Shown: positions 7,842-15,521 of the stretch, one piece after another
Position numbering within the stretch: position 1 is the first letter of the stretch
Layout of the letters: the number at the start of each line of letters is the position of its first letter
Assembly (NCBI GenBank): GCA_040902855.1
Contig: JBBDWN010000088.1
Coordinates: 1-24,274 of the forward strand
Direction: 5' to 3'
Source: DATHWB01 sp040902855
GTDB lineage: Bacteria > Actinomycetota > Acidimicrobiia > Spongiisociales > ZC4RG35
DNA: 24,274 nt
Program-made: the position numbers and the translations under genes
The notes under the pieces: model-generated
Told to the model about the DNA's origin: nothing
The model's database searches: none
Seen by the model: the letters and a program-made list of their open reading frames with translations, nothing else

Positions 7842-8378
7842 TCACACCCGCAGGTGTCGGGTCCCGCCTGGGCACGACACGATCCACACCAGCCCTCGCT
7901 GACGGGTGATCCGTGCCCGGGCAGCCCGGATCGGCTCGGGAGCGACCAGGACGGCCAGGGCGAACGAATCCGGCAGATCGGCCGGGAGGGGTTCGTGTTC
8001 ACGCATGTGCTGACGCCACACCGCCCGCAACCGCCGCCCGCTGATCTGGCCTGCGACAGCCATGCGCGCCAGTTCGCTCCCCTCTGAGGGGAAGGGAAGG
8101 AAGCGCAACGAGGCCTGTGCCTCCGTGTTGACTCCGGTCGCCTCTTCCCGCCCAAATCCGAGCGTCACCACCAGTTCCTGGCGGCGCTGCGGAAGGTCGA
8201 ACCGCACCTCCCACCGCACGGACCGACCGTCCGCATCGACGCCATCTTCGGTACCGATCTGCCACGGACCGGTCTCCGCCCCGTGCGCAGCGGCGATCGG
8301 TGTCAAGGCGGCGATCGCCTCGGTCGACGTGCACGACCCGGAGAGCCCGGGCACTGCCAGGAGACGCTCGTCGTTCAC
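7842..8378 (-). CDS. Uncharacterised 178-residue protein coupled to pepA
   Basis: I do not recognise a family. The GTG start at 8378 overlaps the TGA of pepA (GTGA), so translation is coupled, and the cysteine desulfurase follows 73 bases later. The protein is soluble-looking, with no signal peptide or membrane segment. The first half has alternating strands (SVRWEVRFDL, ELVVTLGFG), the middle is arginine-rich and helical (about residues 101-127), and the end returns to strands (FALAVLVAPEP, RGLVWIVSCPGG). Two cysteines, C16 and C169, sit near the ends. Codon use matches the neighbours. The much longer open frame upstream is a shadow of pepA. Confidence 0.6.
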   Translation of the reverse strand: MNDERLLAVPGLSGSCTSTEAIAALTPIAAAHGAETGPWQIGTEDGVDADGRSVRWEVRFDLPQRRQELVVTLGFGREEATGVNTEAQASLRFLPFPSEGSELARMAVAGQISGRRLRAVWRQHMREHEPLPADLPDSFALAVLVAPEPIRAARARITRQRGLVWIVSCPGGTRHLRV

Positions 8379-9708
8379 CCGGCCAGGGTCCGGGCCAGTT
8401 CGATCAGCGTGCGGACCCCGTATCCCGTGCCGCCCTTGAGGATGTAATGCTCGGTGTCGTCGACGAAGGCCGGACCGGCGATGTCGATGTGGACCCAGGG
8501 CTCGTCGGCGACGAATTCCTCGAGGAACAGCGCGGCGCCGATACCCCCGCCGTACTTGATGCCGAACGTGTTCTTCACGTCTGCCACGTTGGACTCGTTC
8601 CACTTCCGATAGTCGGTCGGCATCGGCAGCGTCCACGCCCGCTCACCGGCACTGTCTGCCGCGTGCTGCACCCGATGGGCGAGTTCCGGGTCTCTGGCGT
8701 AGATCCCGGCGATCTTCGGGCCCAGCGCCATCTTGGTCGCACCCGTCAACGTCGCGACGTCGACGATCAGGTCGGCGTCGAGATCCGTCGCCAGACACAG
8801 AGCGTCCGCCATCACGAGTCGACCCTCCGCATCGGTGTTCCCCACTTCCACGGTCGTTCCGTTTCGATAGGTGATCACGTCAGAGGGTCGCTGCGCTCCA
8901 CNNNNNNNNNNNNNNNNNNNNNNNNNNNNNNNNNNNNNNNNNNNNNNNNNNNNNNNNNNNNNNNNNNNNNNNNNNNNNNNNNNNNNNNNNNNNNNNNNNN
9001 NTCGAGTTTGACCATCGCCGGTCCCCGGTCCGATCCTCCGCCCACGGCGAGGAGTCCCGCCATCTCGCGTTCGACCAGGTCGTCGCCCGACCACACCTCG
9101 AACGAGATCTCGGCTTTCGACGCCCACGACGTGATGCGACGGGCGAGGTCCAGAGGCGCCTTGCCCTTCGGTGGCTCGTTCACCAGATCGCGGGCGAATC
9201 CCACCGCCTCGGCGATCACCTTCGACGACTCGACCTCATTGGGAAGCTCCTTGGGCCCTCCGACCAGTTCGACGTTCAGTTCGGAACGCGAGTCGCTCTT
9301 CGACTTGTACGTCTCGAATACGTAGTCAGCCAGCGCGATCCCTTCGAGAACCGCGCCAACGGCACCGTCGAGGTCCACCTGGTGCAGCGTGGTGGCGACC
9401 GCACGAACCTTTCCGGGGAGCGCACGACGTCCGTGTCCGGCCGCCTGACGGAGCCCCTCCAGGTCGAGATCCGATCCGAGACCAACCACGACGATCGCGC
9501 CAGGACCGGTATCCGTCGGATTGGGAAGAGTCGCCGTCTGGCCGGCCTCTCCTTCGAACCCAGCCGCCTCCAGAGCGCCTCGCACCCATCCGCCGAGGGC
9601 CCTGGTCACACCATTGGTACCGGCCGCTGCGCGCCGCTCCGGATACATTCCAACAATGACTGCGTCGGCTGTGGCGGCCGAGAACGAACGAACGGTGCGG
9701 GCTTGCAT
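8375..9708 (-). CDS. pepA: Leucyl aminopeptidase PepA (M17), interrupted by an assembly gap
   Basis: A two-metal cytosolic aminopeptidase of family M17, removing N-terminal residues from peptides. Before the gap there are 235 codons: an N-terminal regulatory-type domain and the M17 landmark NEPP-x-G-K-A-P. After the gap come RPSDV, the signature NTDAEGRL that carries metal ligands and the catalytic arginine, and DVATLTGA. About 75-80 residues that should lie between are missing, including the GKG-x-x-F-D-x-GG segment with the first metal-binding lysine and aspartate. The two halves are in different frames relative to the 100-N placeholder. Start is ATG at 9708, with GGAG five bases upstream. 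A TATCCT box (9737-9742, minus) may be its promoter. It heads the minus-strand unit down to ligA. Confidence 0.92.
8902..9001. other. Assembly gap of 100 N inside pepA
   Basis: A run of exactly 100 N, the usual placeholder for a gap of unknown size. Comparison with the M17 family suggests about 225-240 real bases are missing here. Confidence 0.98.
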
Positions 9709-9736
9709 ACAGGCTCCAGGGGACGACAGAGAGGCC

Positions 9737-9742
9737 AGGATA
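9737..9742 (-). promoter_or_regulatory. Candidate -10 box for pepA
   Basis: On the minus strand this reads TATCCT, a TANNNT match 28 bases before the pepA ATG, with a GGAG ribosome-binding site in between. It sits at the start of the divergent deaminase gene, so the two genes share a 35-base control region. No -35 box was identified. Confidence 0.3.
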
Positions 9743-9743
9743 C

Positions 9744-10187
9744 GTGGAAGATCAGCAGCGTTTGGAGGTGGCCAAGGCCGAGGCCAAACGGGGTCTCGAC
9801 TCGGGAGGGATCCCGATCGGTGCCGCCCTCTTCGGTCCGGACGGCGCGCTGTGGGGAAAGGGCCACAATCGCCGCATTCAGGACGGAGATCCGACCGTCC
9901 ACGGGGAGACCGCAGCCTTCCGGGCGGCCGGCCGCCGTCGCAGCTACCGGGGCACGACCATGGCGACGACGCTCTCCCCTTGCTGGTACTGCTCGGGACT
10001 CGTGCGCCAGTTCGGCATCTCCCGGGTGGTCATCGGTGAAGCCACGACGTTCGTCGGAGGACACGACTGGCTCGCCGACCACGGGGTCGAGATCGTGCTG
10101 TTCGACGATCCCGAGTGCATCGAGATGATGCGACGCTTCGAGTCAGAGAACCCGGACGTGTGGGCAGAGGACATCGGCGCGGACTGA
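9744..10187 (+). CDS. Cytosine deaminase of the yeast (Fcy1) type
   Basis: A 147-residue zinc deaminase of the CDA/TadA fold. The zinc and catalytic set is complete: H53 and proton-shuttle E55 in HGE, and C80 and C83 in SPCWYC. Features beyond the common fold match yeast cytosine deaminase: GGIPIGAAL (21-29), GHN-x-R (40-44), HGE rather than HAE, and a C-terminal W-x-EDIG tail (about 140-145) that caps the active site in the yeast enzyme. The expected reaction is cytosine to uracil for pyrimidine salvage. It differs from bacterial CodA, which is an unrelated amidohydrolase. The GTG start at 9744 has AGAGAGG nine bases upstream. It is divergent from pepA. Guanine deaminase is less likely given the tail. 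Confidence 0.82.
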   Translation: MEDQQRLEVAKAEAKRGLDSGGIPIGAALFGPDGALWGKGHNRRIQDGDPTVHGETAAFRAAGRRRSYRGTTMATTLSPCWYCSGLVRQFGISRVVIGEATTFVGGHDWLADHGVEIVLFDDPECIEMMRRFESENPDVWAEDIGAD

Positions 10188-10191
10188 CGGG

Positions 10192-10209
10192 CTAGTAGCG
10201 CGCCACTAG
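10192..10209. repeat. Near-perfect 18-base palindrome
   Basis: CTAGTAGCGCGCCACTAG matches its own reverse complement except for one symmetric pair (A versus G). It lies 4 bases after the deaminase stop and about 90 bases before the next gene. It could be a weak terminator hairpin or a protein-binding site. No T run follows. Confidence 0.35.
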
Positions 10210-10263
10210 GTCGTCAATCGGTCCGCGCCCCAGGACGCGTCGACCTCCGACCGGACCACGGAA

Positions 10264-10294
10264 TTGAAGGTCCGACGAGCACTGTTTGTAGCCT
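10264..10294 (+). promoter_or_regulatory. Promoter for the SRPBCC gene, leaderless
   Basis: TTGAAG (10264-10269) and TAGCCT (10289-10294) are separated by 19 bases. The -10 box ends 7 bases before the ATG at 10302 and there is no ribosome-binding site, so the transcript is probably leaderless. Confidence 0.45.
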
Positions 10295-10301
10295 GACGGC
10301 C

Positions 10302-10748
10302 ATGACCAGGATCACCCAGCACGTCGACATCGCAGCGCCGTTGGCGGCGGTCTGGCAGGCGGCCTCCGATCTCGCCACCCACGACCGGTGGATGGCTGAC
10401 GCCGAATCCATCGTCTTCCTGTCGGAGATCAGATCGGGCCTCGGCACGGTGATGGAGGTTCGGACGGTCGTGGGACCGTTCCGAACAACGGACGTGATGG
10501 AAGTGACCGAATGGGAGGAGGGTCGGACGATCGGGGTTCGGCACGCTGGCCTCGTCCAGGGTGCGGGCAGGTTCACACTTGCACCCATGGCGAGCGGAAC
10601 TCGGTTCACGTGGACCGAAGATCTCACCTTCCCCATATGGCTGGGAGGTGCAGTCACGGCCAGGCTGGCCAAGCCCTTCCTCGGTCTGATCTGGCGGCGC
10701 AACCTGCGGGGCCTCAAGGCCCACCTGGAAGGCCGCCTCGCTTCTTAG
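10302..10748 (+). CDS. SRPBCC-fold (polyketide cyclase/START-like) protein
   Basis: The 148-residue protein has the SRPBCC layout: a first strand ITQHVDIAAP followed by VWQAASDLATHDRWM, several antiparallel strands (VMEVRTVV, FRTTDVMEV, GTRFTWTEDLTF), and a long C-terminal helix (about residues 120-146). This fold makes a deep hydrophobic pocket for lipids or polycyclic ligands. The ligand and any enzymatic role are unknown, and no catalytic residues can be named. No membrane segment or signal peptide is seen. It is probably transcribed from its own promoter just upstream. The neighbours give no functional hint. Confidence 0.75.
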   Translation: MTRITQHVDIAAPLAAVWQAASDLATHDRWMADAESIVFLSEIRSGLGTVMEVRTVVGPFRTTDVMEVTEWEEGRTIGVRHAGLVQGAGRFTLAPMASGTRFTWTEDLTFPIWLGGAVTARLAKPFLGLIWRRNLRGLKAHLEGRLAS

Positions 10749-10870
10749 TTGGCGGTTGATGGGGCTGTGGAGGCGGACGTGGGCGATCCCGCGCCGGTCA
10801 TGCTCCGGTGAGGGGGCGTAGGAGCAGAATCGCGCCGGCACGATCGGGAGAAGCCGGCAGGAGCACGGTG

Positions 10871-10876
10871 TATACA
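10871..10876 (+). promoter_or_regulatory. Candidate -10 box for the channel-like gene
   Basis: TATACA, preceded directly by TG, ends 7 bases before the ATG at 10884. The spacing matches the other apparent leaderless starts in the window. No -35 box is clear. Confidence 0.35.
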
Positions 10877-10883
10877 TCTCGCA

Positions 10884-11567
10884 ATGACGACTCCAACACT
10901 TCAACGCTCCCCTGCCGACCGTGAGATCTGGGCGGAAGAACTGCTGGACAGACTCACCCCGGCAATGAGCGCCCTCTCTGTCGTCTTCCTCCTCGTCGTC
11001 TTCGGCGAGTCACTGGCGACGCCGGACACAGGTCTGAGTACGGCGTTGACGGTGATGGGATGGCTCATATGGCTCGCATTCGTGGCCGAGTTCGTCGCCC
11101 GCTTGGCCGTGACCCCGGACACCTCGGCATTCCTCAAGCGAAATTGGTGGCAGGTCCTGTTCCTCGTGCTGCCATTTCTGCGGATCCTCCGTCTCGTGCG
11201 AGTGGTCCGGCTTCTCCGCACCGGTCGGGTGCTCTCGTCGGCGATCAGGTCTTCCCGGTCGGCACGCCGTGTGCTCGGCAGCCGAATCGGATGGCTGGCG
11301 ATGGTCTCAGCGATCACCATCCTGGGAAGCAGCCAACTCCTGTTCGAGTTCGGAATCTTCACCAGGTACGGGGACGCATTGCACGCCGCCGCGCTCGCGA
11401 CGATCGCCGGCGAGCCTTTCGGTCATCCCGACGCCTTCGCCATGAGTCTCGAAGTGGCACTCGCCGCCTTCTCGGTCGTCGTCTTTGCCACGCTCGCAGG
11501 AACGCTCGGGGCGTACTTCCTCGAGACCGCCGAACTCCGACGCCGGGTGCCAGGCAACGGAAGGTGA
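10884..11567 (+). CDS. Voltage-sensor-like (ion transport family) membrane protein lacking a K+ filter
   Basis: A 227-residue protein with six predicted membrane segments in the order of a voltage-gated channel: S1 (about 29-45), S2 (56-76, with E69 and R73), S3/S4 (89-115), S5 (134-152), a re-entrant region (163-180) and S6 (188-214). The S4 region carries arginines every third residue (R100, R103, R106, R109, R112, R115), the hallmark of a voltage sensor. The pore loop reads ALATIAGEPFG instead of the potassium filter TVGYG. The S3 aspartate also seems replaced by glutamine. It may be a channel of other selectivity or a non-conducting relative. ATG 10884 has no ribosome-binding site, and TATACA (10871-10876) ends 7 bases before it, suggesting a leaderless mRNA. 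Confidence 0.72.
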   Translation: MTTPTLQRSPADREIWAEELLDRLTPAMSALSVVFLLVVFGESLATPDTGLSTALTVMGWLIWLAFVAEFVARLAVTPDTSAFLKRNWWQVLFLVLPFLRILRLVRVVRLLRTGRVLSSAIRSSRSARRVLGSRIGWLAMVSAITILGSSQLLFEFGIFTRYGDALHAAALATIAGEPFGHPDAFAMSLEVALAAFSVVVFATLAGTLGAYFLETAELRRRVPGNGR

Positions 11568-11612
11568 ACGCGGCGGATTTGACCGCAACGGTTCAGATGC
11601 TGTTGGAGCTTG

Positions 11613-12854
11613 TCAGCGACGCCGACGTCGGCGACGACGCTCGGCTTGACTGAGCGTCTTGACTTCCGGCGGCGGTGGTGGATCCCAACCGGCCAGGTCG
11701 TCGAGTCGCTCATCGTTCGAGAACATCTTCACGATCGGCTCGTTCAGACCGGCTTGAAGCATGATCGTCTTGACCATGTCGTGCTGGTCCCACTCGACGA
11801 GAGTGACGACCAATCCCTCCTCGCCGGCACGGGCAGTCCGGCCGGAACGGTGAACGTACACGCGGGGGTCGTCCGGCGGCTCGTAGTGGATGACGACATC
11901 GAGTCCGTCGATGTGGAGCCCACGGGCCGCCACATTGGTGGCCACGAGCACCGGCAACCCGCCGTCCACGAACCTGGCGAGAGTCTTCTCCCGTTGGGAC
12001 TGCTGGATGTCACCGTGGATGGCAGAAGCCTTCACACCGGCATCACGGAGGGCCTTCGCCAAGTAGTCGCAGTCGCGCTTGGTCCGCGTGAAGACGATCG
12101 TCCGGTCGAACTGCGACGCGATCCTGGCCACGATGTCGGGTTTGTCCACCCGGTGTGCCTCGATGAAACGGTGAATCGATGTCTCGACCATGACGCTCGT
12201 CGACTCCACCTCGTGGCTGATCGGATCGGTCATGTACTTGTGGACGATGTTCCTGACCTGATAGTCGAGCGTCGCCGAGAACAACAGCGTGCGATGATTT
12301 CCGCCCACTGCCCGCATGATCTTGTGAACCTGGGGAAGAAAGCCCATGTTCGCCATCTCGTCGGCCTCGTCGATCACCACCGTCTCGACCTCATCGAGAA
12401 TCGCCGCCTTCCGGTCGACGAGGTCGATCAAGCGGCCCGGCGTGGCAACCACGACCTCAGCGCCCCCCTCGAGCAGATCGATCTGATCGCCGACGGAGAC
12501 ACCGCCGTAGACCGAGACCATCTCGAATCCGCGAGCATTCACGAAAGGCTCCAAGGCGTCTGCGACTTGGGAGCACAGTTCACGAGTGGGGACGAGAACG
12601 AGGGCGGTCGGATGCTTCGGTCGGGCGTCGCGGAGGCGCTCGACGAGCGGCAGGCCGAACGCCAGGGTCTTACCGGACCCCGTCTTCGCCTTGCCCAAGA
12701 CGTCGTTCCCGGTGAGGGCGTCGGGGATGACGAGAGACTGAATCGGGAACGGAGAGGTGATCCCCTGACTGGCGAGAATCTCGATGAGATCCGAGGCGAT
12801 TCCGAGTTCCTGGAATGTCGTTGCGGTGGTGGTTTCTTCGGCGGCGGTGGTCAC
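11613..12854 (-). CDS. DEAD-box ATP-dependent RNA helicase
   Basis: A 413-residue helicase core. Visible motifs are the Q motif region (FQELG, then PIQ), Walker A AKTGSGKT (56-63), PTREL (89-93), TPGR (138-141), DEAD (162-165), SAT (193-195), the helicase C domain with ARGLHIDGLD, and motif VI HRSGRTARAG (335-344). It would unwind or remodel RNA, for example in ribosome assembly, mRNA decay or cold adaptation. Unlike many bacterial relatives it ends soon after the core, in a proline stretch and eight consecutive arginines that use five different codons, likely an RNA-binding tail. Start is GTG at 12854 with AGGAG four bases upstream. The upstream 152 bases hold a TATCCT box (12926-12931, minus). 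Confidence 0.95.
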   Translation of the reverse strand: MTTAAEETTTATTFQELGIASDLIEILASQGITSPFPIQSLVIPDALTGNDVLGKAKTGSGKTLAFGLPLVERLRDARPKHPTALVLVPTRELCSQVADALEPFVNARGFEMVSVYGGVSVGDQIDLLEGGAEVVVATPGRLIDLVDRKAAILDEVETVVIDEADEMANMGFLPQVHKIMRAVGGNHRTLLFSATLDYQVRNIVHKYMTDPISHEVESTSVMVETSIHRFIEAHRVDKPDIVARIASQFDRTIVFTRTKRDCDYLAKALRDAGVKASAIHGDIQQSQREKTLARFVDGGLPVLVATNVAARGLHIDGLDVVIHYEPPDDPRVYVHRSGRTARAGEEGLVVTLVEWDQHDMVKTIMLQAGLNEPIVKMFSNDERLDDLAGWDPPPPPEVKTLSQAERRRRRRRR

Positions 12855-12925
12855 TTTGCTCCTGGCTGACTGCGATGCTCGATCCCCGTGCGGGAGAGCT
12901 GCTGGGAGTCCCCAGCTCGCGACAT

Positions 12926-12952
12926 AGGATACCCACCAAACCCCGCAGACCC
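12926..12952 (-). promoter_or_regulatory. Promoter candidate of the helicase gene
   Basis: On the minus strand TATCCT (12926-12931) fits a housekeeping -10 box. The overlapping GGGTAT (12929-12934), with GGGT 14 bases upstream (12949-12952), also fits a SigB/SigF-type promoter (GNNT, 14-16 bases, GGGTAC or GGGTAT). Which is used cannot be told from sequence. The start codon is about 70 bases downstream. Confidence 0.3.
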
Positions 12953-13006
12953 GTCATCGGCGGGGGTTGGGGCCTTCGATCGGGACACCTTGGGACACCG
13001 GGCGCT

Positions 13007-13774
13007 TCATTTCCCCTCGAAGTCGGGCTTTCGCTTCTCGACGAACGCCGCCACCCCTTGCTTGGCATCCTCGGTCCAGAACGCCTCTTGAAAGGCGGCC
13101 GCCTCGATCTCGAGAGCAACCTCCATCGGTTGACCATGGCCGAGGTTGATCGCCTTCTTGGCGGCCGCGATCCCCAACGTCGGACCCTCAGCCCACGTCT
13201 TGGCTGCCTTCATGGCCTCGTCGAACAACTCGTCGGAGGGGCACACCTTGTCAGCCAGACCGATCGCCAACGCCTCGGCAGCGTCGACGAAACGGCCCGA
13301 AAACACGATCTCCTTGCACTTCTGATAGCCGACGAGACGCTGCAGTCGTTGGGTGCCGCCTGCCCCCGGGATGATCCCCAGCTTGATCTCCGGCTGTCCA
13401 ACCTGAGCGTCGTCGGCGAGAAACCGAAAATCCGCTCCCATCGCCAATTCCAATCCACCGCCGAGCGCGTAGCCGTGGATGGCGGCGATGGTCGGCTTCT
13501 TGAGTTGCTCGAGCCGATTGACAGCCTTGAGCAGCGTGCTCGCGATCTGCTCGTCATCCCCCGCGTCGTACACCGCCTGGAACCCCTTGATATCTGCACC
13601 GGCCGCGAAATGGGGCCTGCCGGTGACGACGACAGCCCGGATGGCGTCGTCCTCGCAACGGCCGAAGGCCTCGTAGAGATCCGAACCGAGTTCCTCCGAT
13701 AGAGCGTTGACCGGCGGACGATCGAGACGGACGACGGCGACCGCACCTTCGGTGCTGAAGTCGACCAGGGACAT
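13007..13774 (-). CDS. Enoyl-CoA hydratase/isomerase family protein
   Basis: A 255-residue crotonase-fold enzyme. The oxyanion-hole segments are visible (FAAGADIKGF and GYALGGGLEL), and both catalytic glutamates of true enoyl-CoA hydratases are kept: E109 in GGGLELAM and E129 in GQPEIKLGIIPGAGG. It should hydrate trans-2-enoyl-CoA in fatty acid or branched-chain acid breakdown. Chain-length preference is unknown. The ATG at 13774 has a GGAGGA ribosome-binding site seven bases upstream. It lies about 50 bases after the acyl-CoA ligase gene on the same strand, so the two probably form an operon for activating and degrading a carboxylic acid. Confidence 0.92.
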   Translation of the reverse strand: MSLVDFSTEGAVAVVRLDRPPVNALSEELGSDLYEAFGRCEDDAIRAVVVTGRPHFAAGADIKGFQAVYDAGDDEQIASTLLKAVNRLEQLKKPTIAAIHGYALGGGLELAMGADFRFLADDAQVGQPEIKLGIIPGAGGTQRLQRLVGYQKCKEIVFSGRFVDAAEALAIGLADKVCPSDELFDEAMKAAKTWAEGPTLGIAAAKKAINLGHGQPMEVALEIEAAAFQEAFWTEDAKQGVAAFVEKRKPDFEGK

Positions 13775-13825
13775 CGTGGCTTCCTCCGTGGGATGGCGAC
13801 GGCTGAGCGTAGCGGCGGAGAAGAG

Positions 13826-15448
13826 TCACGCCCGCTGGCGCAGATCGACCCTTCGGATCTTGCCGGACACGGTCTTCGGGAGTTCTTCGATGAATTCGAT
13901 CTGCCGGGGGTACTTGTACGGAGCAGTCGTTTCCTTGACGAGCATCTGGATCTCGGCGGCGACTTCATCAGAGGGTGCATGACCGGGGGCGAGGACGACG
14001 AATGCCTTCACCACCTCCCCGCGTTCGGGATCAGGCACTCCGATGCAGGCCACCTCCTGCACCGCAGGGTGCTCCATGATCACGCTCTCGACCTCGAACG
14101 GCCCGATCCGATAGCCGGCCGAGATGATCACGTCGTCGGCTCGCGAGACGAACCAGAAGTACCCGTCCTCGTCTACACGTGCCCGATCGCCTGTCAGGTA
14201 ATAGTCCCCGATGTGGGCGGCGGCGGTCGCCTCGGGATCCTGCCAATACTCGACGAACAACCCGATCGGTCGGTCCGGCCTCACGCGCACGGCGATCTGA
14301 CCCTCGTTCCCCGGGGGGAGCGGATTGCCCGCCTCATCGACGACAACCACGTCGAAGCCCGGCGTGGGCTTCCCCAGTGAACCGGGCTTGATCGGCATGC
14401 ACGGATAATTGGCGAGGATGTTGACGGTCTCGGTTTGGCCGTACCCGTCATGGATCTCGGTGCCGGTCGCAGCCTTCCACGAGTTGAACGTCTCCGGATT
14501 GAGGGCCTCACCGGCAGCCATGCAATGGCGAAGGGCCGAGAAGTCGTACCGCCCGAGATCACGGGTCACGAAATTGCGGTAGATGGTCGGGGGAGCGCAG
14601 AACGCGGTCACGCCATGGTCGACGATCATCCGCAGCATCTGGTCGAAATCGGGCTTGCCCTGCGCATTCCACGCCACCACCGCCGCCCCCACCGTCCACT
14701 GCCCGAACAGCTTCGACCACGCCGCCTTCGCCCACCCTGTGTCCGAGACACCCCAGAACACGTCTTCGGGGCCGAGGTCCTGCCAGAAGCGGGCGGTGAT
14801 CTGATGTCCGATCCCGTAGGACGCCTGGGTGTGCAGCACCATCTTCGGGTTGCCCGTGGTCCCGGAGGTGAAGTAGATGAGCATCGGGTCGCTCGACGCA
14901 GTGATGCCGCCAGGCAGCTCGGTCCGAAGCCCGAGATCGCGTGCGCGGTCGCCATCCACCCACCCGTCGACCGCCCCGCCCATGACGATGAGCGTGCGCA
15001 GACTCGGGCACTGGTCGCGCACGGAGTCGATCACTCCGGCGCCGTCCGCGTCGGTGACGACAACCGTCGCCCCCGCCTTGTTGATTCGGTAGGCGACGTC
15101 CTTGGCTTTGAGCTGGGTCGTTCCCGGCATGGGGATCGCTCCGAGTTTGATCGCACCCAGAACGGTGTCGTACCACCCGATGACCCGCGGAAGCATCAGA
15201 AACAGACGGTCGCCCTTCGAGACCCCGTGGTCGACGAGAACCCGCCCCATCTGATTGGATCGAATTCGGAGGTCGTCGAAGGAATAGTCGTTCGCGAACC
15301 GGCCGTCCGGCGACAGCATCCTCAACGCCAGCTTGTCAGGCTCGACGGACGCCCGGCGGTCGACGACATCGAATGCCGCGTTGAACCTTTCGGGCACGTC
15401 GAGGCGGAACGCGGCCCGAACGGCCTCGTAATCGGTCATGTTCGGCAT
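13826..15448 (-). CDS. Acyl-CoA synthetase (medium-chain AMP-forming type)
   Basis: A 540-residue adenylate-forming ligase that activates a carboxylic acid to acyl-AMP and then acyl-CoA. Motifs: A3 YFTSGTTGNPK (192-202), A5 DGYGQTE, A7 YLTGD, the hinge around DEDGYFWFVSRADD, and the C-terminal catalytic lysine K530 in KTVSGKIRR. The overall sequence resembles the medium-chain (AcsM) or benzoate/aryl-type ligases more than acetyl-CoA synthetase; the substrate is not decidable here. Two ATGs (15448 and 15439) are possible; GGAGGG lies 3 bases before the first and 12 before the second. A TACTCT box sits further upstream. The enoyl-CoA hydratase follows in the same direction. Confidence 0.92.
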   Translation of the reverse strand: MPNMTDYEAVRAAFRLDVPERFNAAFDVVDRRASVEPDKLALRMLSPDGRFANDYSFDDLRIRSNQMGRVLVDHGVSKGDRLFLMLPRVIGWYDTVLGAIKLGAIPMPGTTQLKAKDVAYRINKAGATVVVTDADGAGVIDSVRDQCPSLRTLIVMGGAVDGWVDGDRARDLGLRTELPGGITASSDPMLIYFTSGTTGNPKMVLHTQASYGIGHQITARFWQDLGPEDVFWGVSDTGWAKAAWSKLFGQWTVGAAVVAWNAQGKPDFDQMLRMIVDHGVTAFCAPPTIYRNFVTRDLGRYDFSALRHCMAAGEALNPETFNSWKAATGTEIHDGYGQTETVNILANYPCMPIKPGSLGKPTPGFDVVVVDEAGNPLPPGNEGQIAVRVRPDRPIGLFVEYWQDPEATAAAHIGDYYLTGDRARVDEDGYFWFVSRADDVIISAGYRIGPFEVESVIMEHPAVQEVACIGVPDPERGEVVKAFVVLAPGHAPSDEVAAEIQMLVKETTAPYKYPRQIEFIEELPKTVSGKIRRVDLRQRA

Positions 15449-15521
15449 ACACCCTCCAGCGAAACGTTCCGCCGAGAGTATTCAGCTGGGAGTCCCAGCG
15501 CCCAGGTCAGCCGATATACGG

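Noticed and set aside
8902..9001. pepA as a pseudogene or two separate genes
   Set aside because: The frame break coincides exactly with the 100-N placeholder, and both halves keep all family motifs expected outside the missing part.
11610..12869. A 419-codon open frame on the plus strand opposite the helicase
   Set aside because: It is the antisense shadow of a GC-rich gene. The minus strand shows a full set of helicase motifs, and the plus product has no domain, membrane segment or plausible start.
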